NCBI RefSeq assembly: GCF_019343195.1
Contig: NZ_RPHB01000007.1
Coordinates: 248,001-312,000, forward strand
Length of the DNA: 64,000 nucleotides
From: Arthrospiribacter ruber
Lineage (GTDB): Bacteria; Bacteroidota; Bacteroidia; Cytophagales; Cyclobacteriaceae
Direction: 5' to 3'
Shown: positions 7,883 to 16,775 of the stretch, piece after piece
How the letters are laid out: each line of letters begins with the position of its first letter
Position numbering within the stretch: position 1 is the first letter of the stretch
The notes under the pieces: generated by a model
The model's database searches: none
Seen by the model: the letters and a program-made list of their open reading frames with translations, nothing else
What the model was told of the DNA's origin: nothing
Made by a program: the position numbers and the translations under genes

Positions 7883-9589
7883 ATGAGTAACCTCAATATC
7901 AAAGCAGTGGCAGAAAATACCTATGATGCCATTGTAGTGGGTTCCGGAATAAGTGGTGGCTTTGCTGCCAAGGAACTCTGTGAAAAAGGCCTGAAAACCC
8001 TGGTGCTGGAACGCGGGCGCCTCGTCACCCACCTTCAGGATTATCCTACCATGCAAAAAGACCCTTGGGATTTTGATAACCATGGACGTCTTACACATCA
8101 GGAACGTGAAGATTACTACGTTCAGACCCGATCGGGTTTTATCAATGAAGACAACAAGCACTTTTACCATAACGACAAGGCTGATCCCTATATAGAAAAA
8201 CAGCAGTTTGACTGGATCCGTGCCGACAATACCGGTGGCCGTTCCCTGATCTGGGGCAGGCAATGTTACCGTTGGTCTGACCTGGACTTTGAAGCCAATG
8301 CCAAAGAGGGCATCGCCATAGACTGGCCCATACGCTACAAGGACCTTGCGCCATGGTACGATTATGTGGAAAAATATGTGGGTGTTTCCGGTCAGGCTAT
8401 GGGCTTGGACCATGTGCCGGATGGACAGTTTTTGCCTCCAATGGAGCTGAACTGCCTGGAAAAACACATCAAAAAAGAAATTGAAGCCAAATTCCCTTTC
8501 CGGTACATGACCATAGGAAGGGTGGCGAACCTTACCCGTGAACATAATGGCAGGGGAGCTTGCCAGTCCCGAAACCGCTGCCACCGTGGATGTCCTTATG
8601 GAGCCTATTACAGTTCCGTTTCTGTTTCCTTACCTGACGCTGCCAAAACAGGCAACATGACCCTGCGGCCTAATTCCGTGGTGCATTCTGTCATTTATGA
8701 CGATGCCTCCGGCAAAGCCAAAGGGGTCAGGGTAGTGGACAGGGAAAGCAAGGAAATGATCGAGTACTATGCACGCATCATTTTCCTCAATGCCTCTGCG
8801 CCTGCGACAGCACAGATCATGCTGAATTCTACTTCAGACAGATTCCCGAACGGATTGGGCAACGATTCCGGTGAACTGGGACATAACATCATGGATCACC
8901 ATTACCGCTTGGGAGCTTCCGGTACTTTTGATGGTTTTGAAGACCAATATTACAAAGGGCGCAGGCCAAACGGCATTTATATTCCAAGATTCCGAAATAT
9001 CAACGAACAGACCAAAATGAAGGAATTCCTCAGAGGATACGGCTATCAGGGATCCGCTTCCCGGGCCAACTTCGGAAGAGGAGCAAACAGCAAGGAATTC
9101 GGGGCTGACTTCAAAGATGGGTTGATGCAGGCAGGACCTTGGACTTTTGGTATTACAGGATTTGGAGAAATTCTTCCCTATCATGAAAACCAGATGTACC
9201 TCAGCAAGGACGAAACGGATGAATTTGGAGTTCCCAAAATGGTTTTTGATGCCAGTTACAAAGAAAATGAAATGGCCATGCGGGAATTTATCAAAGCTGA
9301 CGCAGCAGAAATGCTGGAAGCGGCAGGCCTCAAAAATGTACATACCTACGACAACAGCGGGGCAATAGGCATAGGAGTCCATGAGATGGGAACAGCCAGA
9401 ATGGGACGGGATCCTAAAACATCCGTTTTGAACGGCAACAATCAACTGCATGCAGTACCGAACGTTTTTGTGACCGATGGTGCATGCATGACTTCCTCAG
9501 GAACCCAAAATCCCTCCATCACTTACATGGCCATGACCGCCAGGGCAGTGGATTATGCCATGAAAGAAATGAACCGTAACAACCTTTAA
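7883..9589 (+). CDS. GMC-family FAD oxidoreductase, sugar dehydrogenase catalytic subunit
   Basis: ATG 7883 (MSNLNIKAV) is chosen over one 36 bases upstream because the FAD motif AIVVGSGISGGFAAKEL then follows at about residue 17. The GMC C-terminal domain is complete: GIGVHEMGTARMG supplies the catalytic His and SGTQNPSITYMAM closes the FAD site. Around residues 226-240 a Cys cluster CQSRNRCHRGCPYGA resembles the Fe-S ligands of bacterial FAD-glucose dehydrogenases. Length (568) is normal for the family. It is followed after 11 bases by a gluconate-2-dehydrogenase subunit-3-like protein, so the pair probably oxidises a sugar or glycoside (glucose or a 3-keto-forming glucoside dehydrogenase). 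Substrate unknown; no cytochrome partner gene is adjacent. Confidence 0.88.
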   Translation: MSNLNIKAVAENTYDAIVVGSGISGGFAAKELCEKGLKTLVLERGRLVTHLQDYPTMQKDPWDFDNHGRLTHQEREDYYVQTRSGFINEDNKHFYHNDKADPYIEKQQFDWIRADNTGGRSLIWGRQCYRWSDLDFEANAKEGIAIDWPIRYKDLAPWYDYVEKYVGVSGQAMGLDHVPDGQFLPPMELNCLEKHIKKEIEAKFPFRYMTIGRVANLTREHNGRGACQSRNRCHRGCPYGAYYSSVSVSLPDAAKTGNMTLRPNSVVHSVIYDDASGKAKGVRVVDRESKEMIEYYARIIFLNASAPATAQIMLNSTSDRFPNGLGNDSGELGHNIMDHHYRLGASGTFDGFEDQYYKGRRPNGIYIPRFRNINEQTKMKEFLRGYGYQGSASRANFGRGANSKEFGADFKDGLMQAGPWTFGITGFGEILPYHENQMYLSKDETDEFGVPKMVFDASYKENEMAMREFIKADAAEMLEAAGLKNVHTYDNSGAIGIGVHEMGTARMGRDPKTSVLNGNNQLHAVPNVFVTDGACMTSSGTQNPSITYMAMTARAVDYAMKEMNRNNL

Positions 9590-9600
9590 ATACAGACACG

Positions 9601-10194
9601 ATGAACAGAAGAGAAGCCCTCAAGGGCACAGCAATGATTTTCGGATATGCATTGACAGGGTCTACGGTGGCCGCTTTGATGCAATCCTGCGAGTCAGGTC
9701 CCAAGCTGGACTGGACACCAAAAGTACTGAGCAAGGAACAGGCCCAGATCCTTTCCAGGATAGTAGATAGGGTATTGCCGGAAACTGAAACTCCGGGCGG
9801 TTTGGATGTTGGAGTCGACCAGTTTATCGATAAAATGCTGAATAATGTATTTCCTGAAGTGATCCAAAATGGTTTTGCAGGAGGTATAGACAGCTTTAAC
9901 CAAGAAGCAAAAAACCTGCACGGAAAAGACTTTGTCAAACTGGAAGGTGAACAACAGGATGATGTGATCAGGATTTTTGAAGAAAAATCTGGCCCACTTC
10001 CGGGTTCTATGTGGGGGTTTTCTTTTGGTGAACCCAAGGAGTTTCCTTTTTATAGGATGATGAAGGAGTTGGCCTTGATCGGTTATTTCCATTCCGAAAA
10101 AATCGGAAAAGAGGTTTTGGCTTATAATCCTATTCCCGGTCCTTATGAAGGTTGTATTCCTTACTCGGATGTGGGAAAGATATGGACGGAGTAA
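9601..10194 (+). CDS. Gluconate 2-dehydrogenase subunit 3-like lipoprotein
   Basis: Small subunit of a GMC dehydrogenase (Gluconate_2-dh3 family), needed for folding or export of the catalytic subunit. The N-terminus MNRREALKGTAMIFGYALTG has a twin-Arg-like start and a hydrophobic core, and MQSC at about residue 26-29 is a plausible lipobox. The family body follows: LSKEQAQILSRIVDRVLPETETPGG and DVGVDQFIDKML, ending with YNPIPGPYEGCIPYSDVGKIW. 197 residues, usual size. Co-transcribed with the dehydrogenase; the two-protein complex would sit in the periplasm. Confidence 0.88.
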   Translation: MNRREALKGTAMIFGYALTGSTVAALMQSCESGPKLDWTPKVLSKEQAQILSRIVDRVLPETETPGGLDVGVDQFIDKMLNNVFPEVIQNGFAGGIDSFNQEAKNLHGKDFVKLEGEQQDDVIRIFEEKSGPLPGSMWGFSFGEPKEFPFYRMMKELALIGYFHSEKIGKEVLAYNPIPGPYEGCIPYSDVGKIWTE

Positions 10195-10261
10195 AAAAAT
10201 GATATATGCTGCGCGATATCGGAGTGAAACGGAGATCCCGAGTATTTAACATTTAGGGGAA

Positions 10262-10550
10262 TGTTCAGAAAGGAAATGACAGTTGGTTTACGTCATCCTG
10301 AGTTATTAAAATTGACATTTACAGAAAGGGAATGACATTTGGTGTACGTCATCCTGAATCGGAGCTTGCGGAGATGAAAGCCTGTCCCGCAGCATTGCGG
10401 GAGATCTCCTCTATTTTGGGAGACTCTTCCTTCGTCAGAGTGACGTGTCGCCCCGATCGATGTCAATGGTAGCTGAGCTTGCGGAGACGAAGCATCTCCT
10501 AAGCAATGGGAGATGCTTCGCTCGTTCCTCGCTACCATTGACATAAGTCT
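10262..10550. repeat. Dispersed repeat family 3, copy A
   Basis: Built from CATTTACAGAAAGGGAATGACA, GTCATCCTGAATCGGAGCTTGCGGAG, GGGAGATCTCCTC, AGAGTGACGTGTCGCCCCGAT and CAATGGTAGC, with an inverted second half (GGAGATGCTTCGCTCGTTCCTCGCTACCATTGACAT). A partial extra unit sits at 10262-10290. Sequences of this 'GTCATnCTGAGCGnAGC...GAAGnATCTC' type are widespread intergenic repeats in bacteria. A short open frame on the minus strand inside it is not a gene. Confidence 0.75.
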
Positions 10551-10557
10551 ATTTATG

Positions 10558-10672
10558 ATTTAGTTCAACCCCTTTAGGGTTGGGCCTCAACTCTATTTCA
10601 TGTATTCCCTGGGTTGCTACCCAGGGCTATTCATAGTTTAACCCCTTCGGGGTTTTACTCAATAGTCATTTT
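10558..10672. repeat. Dispersed repeat family 2, copy B
   Basis: Contains AGTTCAACCCCTTTAGGGTTG, TTCATGTATTCCCTGGG, TACCCAGGGCTATTCA and TTTAACCCCTTCGGGGTTT, the same set of palindromes as copy A at 7434-7664. Confidence 0.65.
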
Positions 10673-10693
10673 CTTTCTGTAAATGCAAAATTT

Positions 10694-10830
10694 TAAAATC
10701 TCAGAATGACGGTTACTCTTATCTGTCAAAGGTAACCGGAGCTTGCGGAGGTGAAGGATCTCCTTCCCTTAATAGTGGGAGATTCTTCACTGCGTTCAGA
10801 ATGACGATCCCTCCATATCTGTCATTGGTA
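10694..10830. repeat. Dispersed repeat family 3, copy B
   Basis: GGAGCTTGCGGAGGTGAAGGATCTC followed by GGGAGATTCTTCACTGCGTTCAGAATGACGATCCCTC and ATCTGTCATTGGTAG, matching copies at 10262-10550 and 13314-13553. Confidence 0.7.
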
Positions 10831-11336
10831 GAACAAAGTGATTCGGGGAAAGGTTGAAATATGTCTATGACAATCGGAATTGATATTGGATACTGATGGA
10901 TATTATGGTATTGATATTTGCGGAGCGATACAAGGTTGGTATATGCCTTCGGCGATATAAGTTCTTAATCCAAATGTTTAATGGATTAATATCAGCGTTT
11001 CCCTAATATCGATTTAGTATCTATTTTATGAACATCCGCTTCATTGCACGTATCCATTGATTGTTTTGAACCAGTTCTTTCTGCTAAATTCTAATCAAAA
11101 TTTGACTATGAAGCCACTTTTTCCTTGATGAAAAAGTAGCCAAAAAATCAAGAATTTCGAATCCTATCCGCGCTCAAGGCCTGCGCTGGCCCGGTCGAAA
11201 TTCATCCCACCCTCCAAAATCCCAATTTACTGTTAAATGTAAAGTTGACGGTTTTGCTCTTAAGGTTTAACTTGTAAGGATCCGGATACTTATAATCTAT
11301 TAATATCATTTAAACCAATTAGTATCAAAAAAAGGT
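10831..11336. other. Gene-free stretch with one hairpin
   Basis: AT-rich sequence with no supportable gene. A near-perfect hairpin at 11113-11140 (GCCACTTTTTC, loop, GAAAAAGTAGC) followed by AAAAAATCAAG and a GC-rich patch CGCGCTCAAGGCCTGCGCTGG resembles another intergenic repeat type common in this phylum. The promoter of the next gene must lie in the last 100 bases (a TATAATC word is at 11291-11297), but no consensus pair is convincing. Confidence 0.4.
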
Positions 11337-12491
11337 ATGTCCAAAACTTATGACATCGCGGTAATAGGTCTAGGGGCATTGGGTTCCTCGGCTCTTTGGC
11401 AATTGTCCAAATCCGGAAAAAGTATTTTGGGACTGGATCAGTTTTCGCCTCCGCATGACATGGGTTCATCCCACGGAGAATCCAGAATCACCCGGCTTGC
11501 TGTAGGAGAAGGGCAGGATTTTATTCCAATCGTAAAAAGATCTCACAAGATATGGCAGGAGCTGGAAAAGCTGTCCGGAAAACAGGTTTATTTCCAAACG
11601 GGCGGTTTGCTTTTTGACACTTCTTCTAAAGCCTGGTCCAAGCATGGGTCAGAAGGATTTTTTGAAAGAACGCTTGCTTTTGCACAGAGTGCGGACATCA
11701 AGCATGAGGTTTTGGATGGAAAAAAGGTAAAAAGCGTTCACCCCGAATTCTGTTTGGACGATCATGCCAAGGCCTATTTTGAGCCAAGTGCCGGGGTGCT
11801 CAAGCCTGAATTGGCCATACAAACGCAATTGGACCTGGCGGCATCCAATGGAGCAGTGATCAAAGCCCACTACAAGGTTATAGGGATAAGGTCAAGTCAA
11901 CACGGGGTCCAAATATTAACGAATCATGGGGATTTTGAAGCGAGAAAAGTTCTTATCAGTGCAGGACCTTGGGTAAAGGATTTCCTTCCAGAAGATGTCA
12001 AATATCAATTTAAGATTTGCAGGCAAGTTCTTTACTGGTTGCCTGTCACCCCGGGATTTTATGAATTGGGAAAAACACCGGTTTTTATGTGGGGTTTCGG
12101 TCCACGACCCGAAGATTTTATTTATGGCTTCCCATCGCTGGACGGTCAGACAGCCAAGATTGCATCGGAATCATTTTTGGAAAGCCATCATCCGGATACC
12201 CTCAACCGAACGGTCTCAGAAAATGAAGGCCAGCTCTTTTTGGAAGAAAAAATCAAAGATAAATTCAAAGGACTAAGGCCGGAAATTATCAAATCCAAAG
12301 TCTGTATTTATACAGTGACAGAAGACTCCAACTTTGTAGTGGATGAATTACCTGATTTTCCCGAAGTCTTGGTAGCCTCTGCCTGTAGCGGGCATGGATT
12401 CAAACACTCCGCAGGTCTCGGAGAGGCCATCGCGCAAAAGCTTTTGAACCAAAAATCCGATATAGACATCAGTCCTTTTCAGTGGAAATAA
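11337..12491 (+). CDS. solA: Monomeric sarcosine oxidase / N-methyltryptophan oxidase-like flavoenzyme
   Basis: FAD-dependent oxidase of the DAO/MSOX type that oxidises N-methyl amino acids with release of formaldehyde and peroxide. The Rossmann motif DIAVIGLGALGSSALWQL is at residues 5-22, followed by MGSSHGESRITRLA, the usual MSOX flavin-contact region. Near the C-terminus VASACSGHGFKHSAGLGE contains the Cys that binds FAD covalently in MSOX. 384 residues, as in the family. No signal peptide, so cytoplasmic. It stands alone, flanked by repeat DNA and a terminator. Exact substrate (sarcosine, N-methyltryptophan, pipecolate) cannot be told. Confidence 0.85.
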   Translation: MSKTYDIAVIGLGALGSSALWQLSKSGKSILGLDQFSPPHDMGSSHGESRITRLAVGEGQDFIPIVKRSHKIWQELEKLSGKQVYFQTGGLLFDTSSKAWSKHGSEGFFERTLAFAQSADIKHEVLDGKKVKSVHPEFCLDDHAKAYFEPSAGVLKPELAIQTQLDLAASNGAVIKAHYKVIGIRSSQHGVQILTNHGDFEARKVLISAGPWVKDFLPEDVKYQFKICRQVLYWLPVTPGFYELGKTPVFMWGFGPRPEDFIYGFPSLDGQTAKIASESFLESHHPDTLNRTVSENEGQLFLEEKIKDKFKGLRPEIIKSKVCIYTVTEDSNFVVDELPDFPEVLVASACSGHGFKHSAGLGEAIAQKLLNQKSDIDISPFQWK

Positions 12492-12500
12492 GGGAGGCGT

Positions 12501-12568
12501 AACCTGCCAGGTTTTTAAAAATCTATTCGGGTTATTGATGATTTTTTGATAAATAAACCTGGCAGGTT
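12501..12568. terminator. Inverted repeat between convergent genes, likely bidirectional terminator
   Basis: AACCTGCCAGGTT at 12501-12513 and its exact reverse complement AACCTGGCAGGTT at 12556-12568. Each arm is itself a near palindrome, so it can fold locally or as a long stem. It sits between the solA-like gene and the convergent Nudix regulator. Confidence 0.5.
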
Positions 12569-12584
12569 TAAATTTATCAAAAAA

Positions 12585-13286
12585 CTATTCTTTGAAGCTG
12601 TACAGGTAGGGTGCTTTGTGGCTTTTACCAGTAAAGAGCTTTTCATGCCTCTCCAAAATCTCCAAGCCCAGCATTTTTCGTTGAAAACTGGTCCTTCGCA
12701 ATTTTTCCCCCAAAATAGATTCATACACCTGCTGCAGTTCTTTCATGGTAAACCTTTCGGGCAAGAGCTTTCCCCCAATCAACTTCCTGTCAAGATTTTC
12801 TCTTAGCGTCTGAAGGGCCTTTTGGACAATTTTTTGGTGGTCCAGGATCAATTCTGGAAGGTCCTCTATATCATACCAAGCGATAGAATCTGATAGCGTA
12901 TCAGGCTGAAGGGTGACTTTTTCAAAATCGATGAGCGCATAATAGGCAATGGACAGAAACCTGTCCAAGAGCCAGAAATCATTCTCCACCTCATATCCGT
13001 TGGCAGCAAGAATGGTTTTCATCACCTGAGGCTCATGCCGCTTGAGGTTACCGAAAGTCTGGAACTGCTCCAGATAAATGTCTGCCAACCCTGTCCTTTC
13101 CTTCAGGCCCCTTTTGACAGCTTCATTAAGGTCCTCATTCCTGCCCACAAACCCGCCCGGCAATGCCAGCCAACCCGTGGACTTGTATTCCATCAATAGG
13201 ATTTTCAATTGACCTTTGGAAAATCCAAAAATTACTGAATCATAAGCTATGTGGGGTAAAAAGTCAGATGTGGTCGGTAAAGGCAT
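12585..13286 (-). CDS. Nudix-domain transcriptional regulator (NrtR/AraR type)
   Basis: Residues 10-140 form a Nudix fold (HIAYDSVIFGFSKGQLKILLMEYK, WLALPGGFV) and residues 155-233 a winged helix (LLPERFTMKELQQVYESILGEKLRRTSFQRKM). The Nudix box reads GFVGRNEDLNEAVKRGLKERTG: the glutamates expected right after the Arg and in the EE pair are replaced by Gly and Arg, so it should bind but not hydrolyse its ligand, as in Nudix-related repressors. Such regulators control NAD or pentose metabolism; no target gene is adjacent. Downstream neighbour is convergent. Confidence 0.85.
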   Translation of the reverse strand: MPLPTTSDFLPHIAYDSVIFGFSKGQLKILLMEYKSTGWLALPGGFVGRNEDLNEAVKRGLKERTGLADIYLEQFQTFGNLKRHEPQVMKTILAANGYEVENDFWLLDRFLSIAYYALIDFEKVTLQPDTLSDSIAWYDIEDLPELILDHQKIVQKALQTLRENLDRKLIGGKLLPERFTMKELQQVYESILGEKLRRTSFQRKMLGLEILERHEKLFTGKSHKAPYLYSFKE

Positions 13287-13313
13287 GTGTCTTGTTGAGA
13301 ATATGAATTTGGA

Positions 13314-13553
13314 TTTTACAGAAAGGAAATGACAAAATTACGCGTCATGCTGAGCGGAGCTTGCGGAGTCGAAGCATCTCTCACATGGTAGGAGATTCTT
13401 CACTGCGTTCAGAATGACGATCCCTCAATATCTGTCAATGGTAGTGAGGAACGAACGAAGAATCTCCTGCACTCAAGTCAAAGAGACCCCCCGAAAGAAT
13501 CGGGGCAGGCTTTCGTTTTACTCAGGGTGACGTGCCGCCCCGATTTATGTCAT
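13314..13553. repeat. Dispersed repeat family 3, copy C
   Basis: Starts TTTTACAGAAAGGAAATGACA, continues CGTCATGCTGAGCGGAGCTTGCGGAGTCGAAGCATCTC, GGAGATTCTTCACTGCGTTCAGAATGACGATCCCTCAA, and ends CAGGGTGACGTGCCGCCCCGAT. The stretch 13287-13637 holds only this repeat and the AT-rich leader of the esterase gene. Confidence 0.75.
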
Positions 13554-13637
13554 TAATATTTCGGTCCTAAGTAAATAGGTTTTTTCCAAACAAACAATTA
13601 TTATTGTCTCAATAGGTAACAATAGACTGCTTTAACC

Positions 13638-15278
13638 ATGAAATTCAAACTTATCATCAACTCATTTCTATTACTGCTGATTGCAGGCAATGTTTTGGCC
13701 CAGCAATCCGGCAATTACTACTTACCAGTGCAGACAAAAATCAAAAACGGCCTGATCGAGGGAAATTACGATACGGAGTCCAGAGTGGCAAAATATTTCG
13801 GAATTCCTTTTGCCAAGCCGCCGGTTGATGAGCTGCGGTGGAAAGCTCCCCAAGCACCAGAAAATTGGGAGGGAGTAAAAGAAACCAAGAAATTCGGTCC
13901 TAGGCCAGTACAGGCCAATGTATTTGGGGACATGAATTCCTGGTCGGATGGCCTGAGTGAAGATTGCCTGTACCTGAATGTCTGGACACCTGCCAAAAGA
14001 GGGGAAAAAGGACTCCCAGTCTTATTTTACATTTATGGAGGTGGTTTTGTAGCCGGTGATGCCTCCGAGCCAAGATACAATGGTGAGAGCATGGCCAAAG
14101 AAGGTGTTGTGGTAGTTACGGCCAATCACAGATTAAATATTTTTGGCTTTTTGGCACACCCGGAACTCAGTTCCGAAGCAACTTACAAGGCCTCCGGCAA
14201 TTATGGTTTACTCGATCAGGCCTTAGCTTTACAATGGGTGAAAGATAACATTGAGGCATTCGGGGGTGATCCTGACAAAATCACCATAGCCGGTGAATCA
14301 GCAGGCTCCATTTCAGTATCTTATCAAATGGCTTCACCCCTGTCCAGAGGGCTGATTGCGGGTGCTATTGGCGAAAGTGGGGCAGGGATTTTTCCTACTT
14401 TGGCTCCAGTAAGCCTGAAAGAAGCTGAACAAACAGGAAAGGAATTTCTGGAAAGCAAGGGAATAAATTCCATAGCAGAGTTGAGAAAGATGTCTACTAA
14501 GGACATTTTTGAAATGTATACCGAAACGGGAAGGTTTGGCTTTCCGGTAGTATTGGACAATTACTTTTTGGATAAAACCCTACCTGAAACCTTTGAAGCT
14601 GGTCAGCAGGCCCAGGTACCACTCTTGGTAGGTTGGAATTCAGCTGAAATGAACGGAATGGCCTTTATGCAGGGAAAACCATACACCAAAGAGAATTTTG
14701 TAGCAAAAGTAAAAGAAACTTATCCTGAGGATTATGAAGAAGTTTTGAAAATGTATCCTCATAGCAATGCAGAAGAAGTAGCCCAATCTGCCACAGATTT
14801 GGCCTCTGACAGGTTTATCGTATACAGTACCTGGAAATGGGCTGATTTGCATAGAAAAAACTCAGAGCAACCTGTCTACCGCTACCTATTCAGCAAACTT
14901 AGACCGCCATTGGTGGACAAGTCTTTGACATCAGGATTTGCAGGAGGTACGGTTAGGGCAGAGAGCGCTGAACCGGCACCAAAAGCTATTGGTGCACCTC
15001 ATGCCATGGAAATTGAATATGCCATGGGCAATCTTCATCTGATTAAGGATTATGAATGGACAGCAGAGGACAACAAAGTTTCAAAAACCATGTTTGGCTA
15101 CTTTACCAATTTTGTGAAAACAGGAGATCCCAATGGTGATGGATTGCCGGATTGGCCAAAAGTAGGTAAAGAAGAAAAGAACCCTTCTATCATCAATATT
15201 GATGTCAAAACTGAAAAAGAAAAAGCCGAAAAAGATCATCGCTACCATTTCCATGATCGGTTTTATCAGAAAAACTAA
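13638..15278 (+). CDS. Secreted carboxylesterase type B
   Basis: Alpha/beta-hydrolase of the COesterase family (546 residues, usual size). A signal peptide MKFKLIINSFLLLLIAGNVLAQQ exports it. Family landmarks are YFGIPFAKPPVDELRW, SEDCLYLNVW, FYIYGGGFVAGDA (oxyanion hole) and IAGESAGSISV with the catalytic Ser; the catalytic His is in GAPHAMEIEYAMG. It hydrolyses carboxylic esters in the periplasm or outside; substrate unknown. Monocistronic, with a terminator after the stop. Confidence 0.92.
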   Translation: MKFKLIINSFLLLLIAGNVLAQQSGNYYLPVQTKIKNGLIEGNYDTESRVAKYFGIPFAKPPVDELRWKAPQAPENWEGVKETKKFGPRPVQANVFGDMNSWSDGLSEDCLYLNVWTPAKRGEKGLPVLFYIYGGGFVAGDASEPRYNGESMAKEGVVVVTANHRLNIFGFLAHPELSSEATYKASGNYGLLDQALALQWVKDNIEAFGGDPDKITIAGESAGSISVSYQMASPLSRGLIAGAIGESGAGIFPTLAPVSLKEAEQTGKEFLESKGINSIAELRKMSTKDIFEMYTETGRFGFPVVLDNYFLDKTLPETFEAGQQAQVPLLVGWNSAEMNGMAFMQGKPYTKENFVAKVKETYPEDYEEVLKMYPHSNAEEVAQSATDLASDRFIVYSTWKWADLHRKNSEQPVYRYLFSKLRPPLVDKSLTSGFAGGTVRAESAEPAPKAIGAPHAMEIEYAMGNLHLIKDYEWTAEDNKVSKTMFGYFTNFVKTGDPNGDGLPDWPKVGKEEKNPSIINIDVKTEKEKAEKDHRYHFHDRFYQKN

Positions 15279-15295
15279 TTACATGAAAAGTATGA

Positions 15296-15321
15296 AAAGG
15301 GGCCAAAAGCCTCTTTTTTTG
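15296..15321 (+). terminator. Rho-independent terminator after the esterase gene
   Basis: Stem AGGGGC (15298-15303) with GCCTCT (15309-15314), one G-U pair, loop CAAAA, then seven or more T. Confidence 0.65.
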
Positions 15322-15672
15322 TTAATTGCGCTAGCCATCTAGCCTAATTTATATAAATTGAGCTATTCAGTTAGCGTATTTTATGTACATTCCGCTAATT
15401 TGATAAACGAATTTAGGCATGAAAATTTCAAGATATGTATTTGATTGCTTGAAAAGCAGATAGGAAAACAAAAAAACCTGAAAGCATTAAAATTGCTCTC
15501 AGGTTTATTTCATTTTACTCTGACCAGAAATATCAAAGCCTGACACTTACAATACATTATGAATTCCCAATTTTAGAATACGGTCGAACTTTCAATTCTT
15601 AATATCCCAGTATCCAATCAATCTCGATCAATGTCCGCAGGTTCAGGACCTGTAATACATGAAGCAATTCAT
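15322..15672. other. Gene-free stretch between convergent genes
   Basis: About 350 bases with no supportable gene. It includes AAAAAAACCTGAAAGCATTAAAATTGCTCTCAGGTTTATTTC near 15471-15513, a stem AACCTGAAAGC/GCTCTCAGGTT, which could end transcription of the minus-strand hydroxylase gene. Confidence 0.4.
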
Positions 15673-16587
15673 TTATCCATTCACCTTCACCCTAGTCTTC
15701 TCCTCATATTCTTTCTGAAACTCCATCTTTTTGGCTTCCAGTTCACTTGGCCTGGTAAACACCATGGCATAAGCTTCTTTGAGTGAGCGGGAATTTCTGA
15801 CATCCTTTACAATGTCAGACCATTCGTGAAAATTTAGGGTAATGGGATTATAAGATTTGATCTGTTTTGTCAGACCGTAGTCCGGTCTTTCTTCCTCTGG
15901 TTGGAAAGTACCAAACATCCTGTCCCAAATGATAAATGTGGAGCCGTAGTTTTTGTCCAGATACTTCTCGTTACTGGCATGATGCACCCTATGATGTGAT
16001 GGAGTGGTGAAGAAAAATTCAATCGGTCTAGGAAGCTTGGTGATGTACTCCGTATGGATCCAAAACTGGTACAAAACAGCCAATTGATGGACTATAAAGA
16101 ACACCACTGGGTGGAAACCTGCCAATGCCACAGGAATGAAGAAAATGATCTTGATATGCTGGGTCCAGCTTAGACGGAAAGAAACTGACCAATTGTACTT
16201 TTCTGAATTATGGTGTGTCACATGTGTAGCCCACCAAAAACGGTTTTCATGTGCTATTCTATGTGCCCAATACCTCCAGAAATCCAACCAGAACAAACAC
16301 AGTACAAATGACCACCAGGTCATAGGGATGGTCCAAGGAACGAGGTTGTAGAAAAACAGGATGATCCCGAATGTTACCACTTTGATCGCGGCGCTCATGG
16401 CCACATTCACCAAGCCAATCACTGTAGCTGCTATCGTATCTTTACTGTCATAATAGTCTTTTTTCTGTCTGTAAGACAGGTACCATTCCAAAGCAACCAG
16501 CCCAATCATAATCGGGGCTGCAAACACAATAATGTTAGGGAGGTCCATTTCAGCGATTTGCTGAAAAGTCAATTTTTCTTTATTCAT
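15673..16587 (-). CDS. Sterol desaturase / fatty acid hydroxylase superfamily membrane protein
   Basis: Di-iron membrane oxygenase with the histidine clusters HRIAH, HVTHHN and HRVHHAS, which together bind the two irons. Hydrophobic segments flank them (IIVFAAPIMIGLVALEWYL near 19-37, another around 70-100, and 145-170). 304 residues. The C-terminal tail is charged and cytoplasmic. Family members hydroxylate or desaturate lipids, sterols or carotenoids; the substrate here is unknown. It is far from the carotenoid cluster and has no close co-directional partner; the 188 bases upstream (16588-16775) are AT-rich and hold no gene. Confidence 0.88.
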   Translation of the reverse strand: MNKEKLTFQQIAEMDLPNIIVFAAPIMIGLVALEWYLSYRQKKDYYDSKDTIAATVIGLVNVAMSAAIKVVTFGIILFFYNLVPWTIPMTWWSFVLCLFWLDFWRYWAHRIAHENRFWWATHVTHHNSEKYNWSVSFRLSWTQHIKIIFFIPVALAGFHPVVFFIVHQLAVLYQFWIHTEYITKLPRPIEFFFTTPSHHRVHHASNEKYLDKNYGSTFIIWDRMFGTFQPEEERPDYGLTKQIKSYNPITLNFHEWSDIVKDVRNSRSLKEAYAMVFTRPSELEAKKMEFQKEYEEKTRVKVNG

Positions 16588-16775
16588 ATACTTCTAAAAA
16601 CTCAAAATACTCTATACTTTCTAATTTCTTAATATACTCAATTCCAACTAATATTCCTTGTAAATATTTACCACTGGGTTCAATTTTACTTGAAAGCTTA
16701 TTGTAACTCTATCTTTTCATTGAAACACAAATCATTACCATTCAGTGTTTTCCTCTAAAAATCCTAGAAAAAATT

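Noticed and set aside
7868-8584. Long minus-strand open frame opposite the GMC dehydrogenase
   Set aside because: It mirrors a well-conserved gene on the plus strand and its product has no recognisable domain; an antisense shadow.
8834-9451. Second long minus-strand frame in the same gene
   Set aside because: Same reason; the plus-strand FAD domain is unmistakable.
10293-10544. 83-codon minus-strand frame
   Set aside because: Lies wholly inside repeat family 3.
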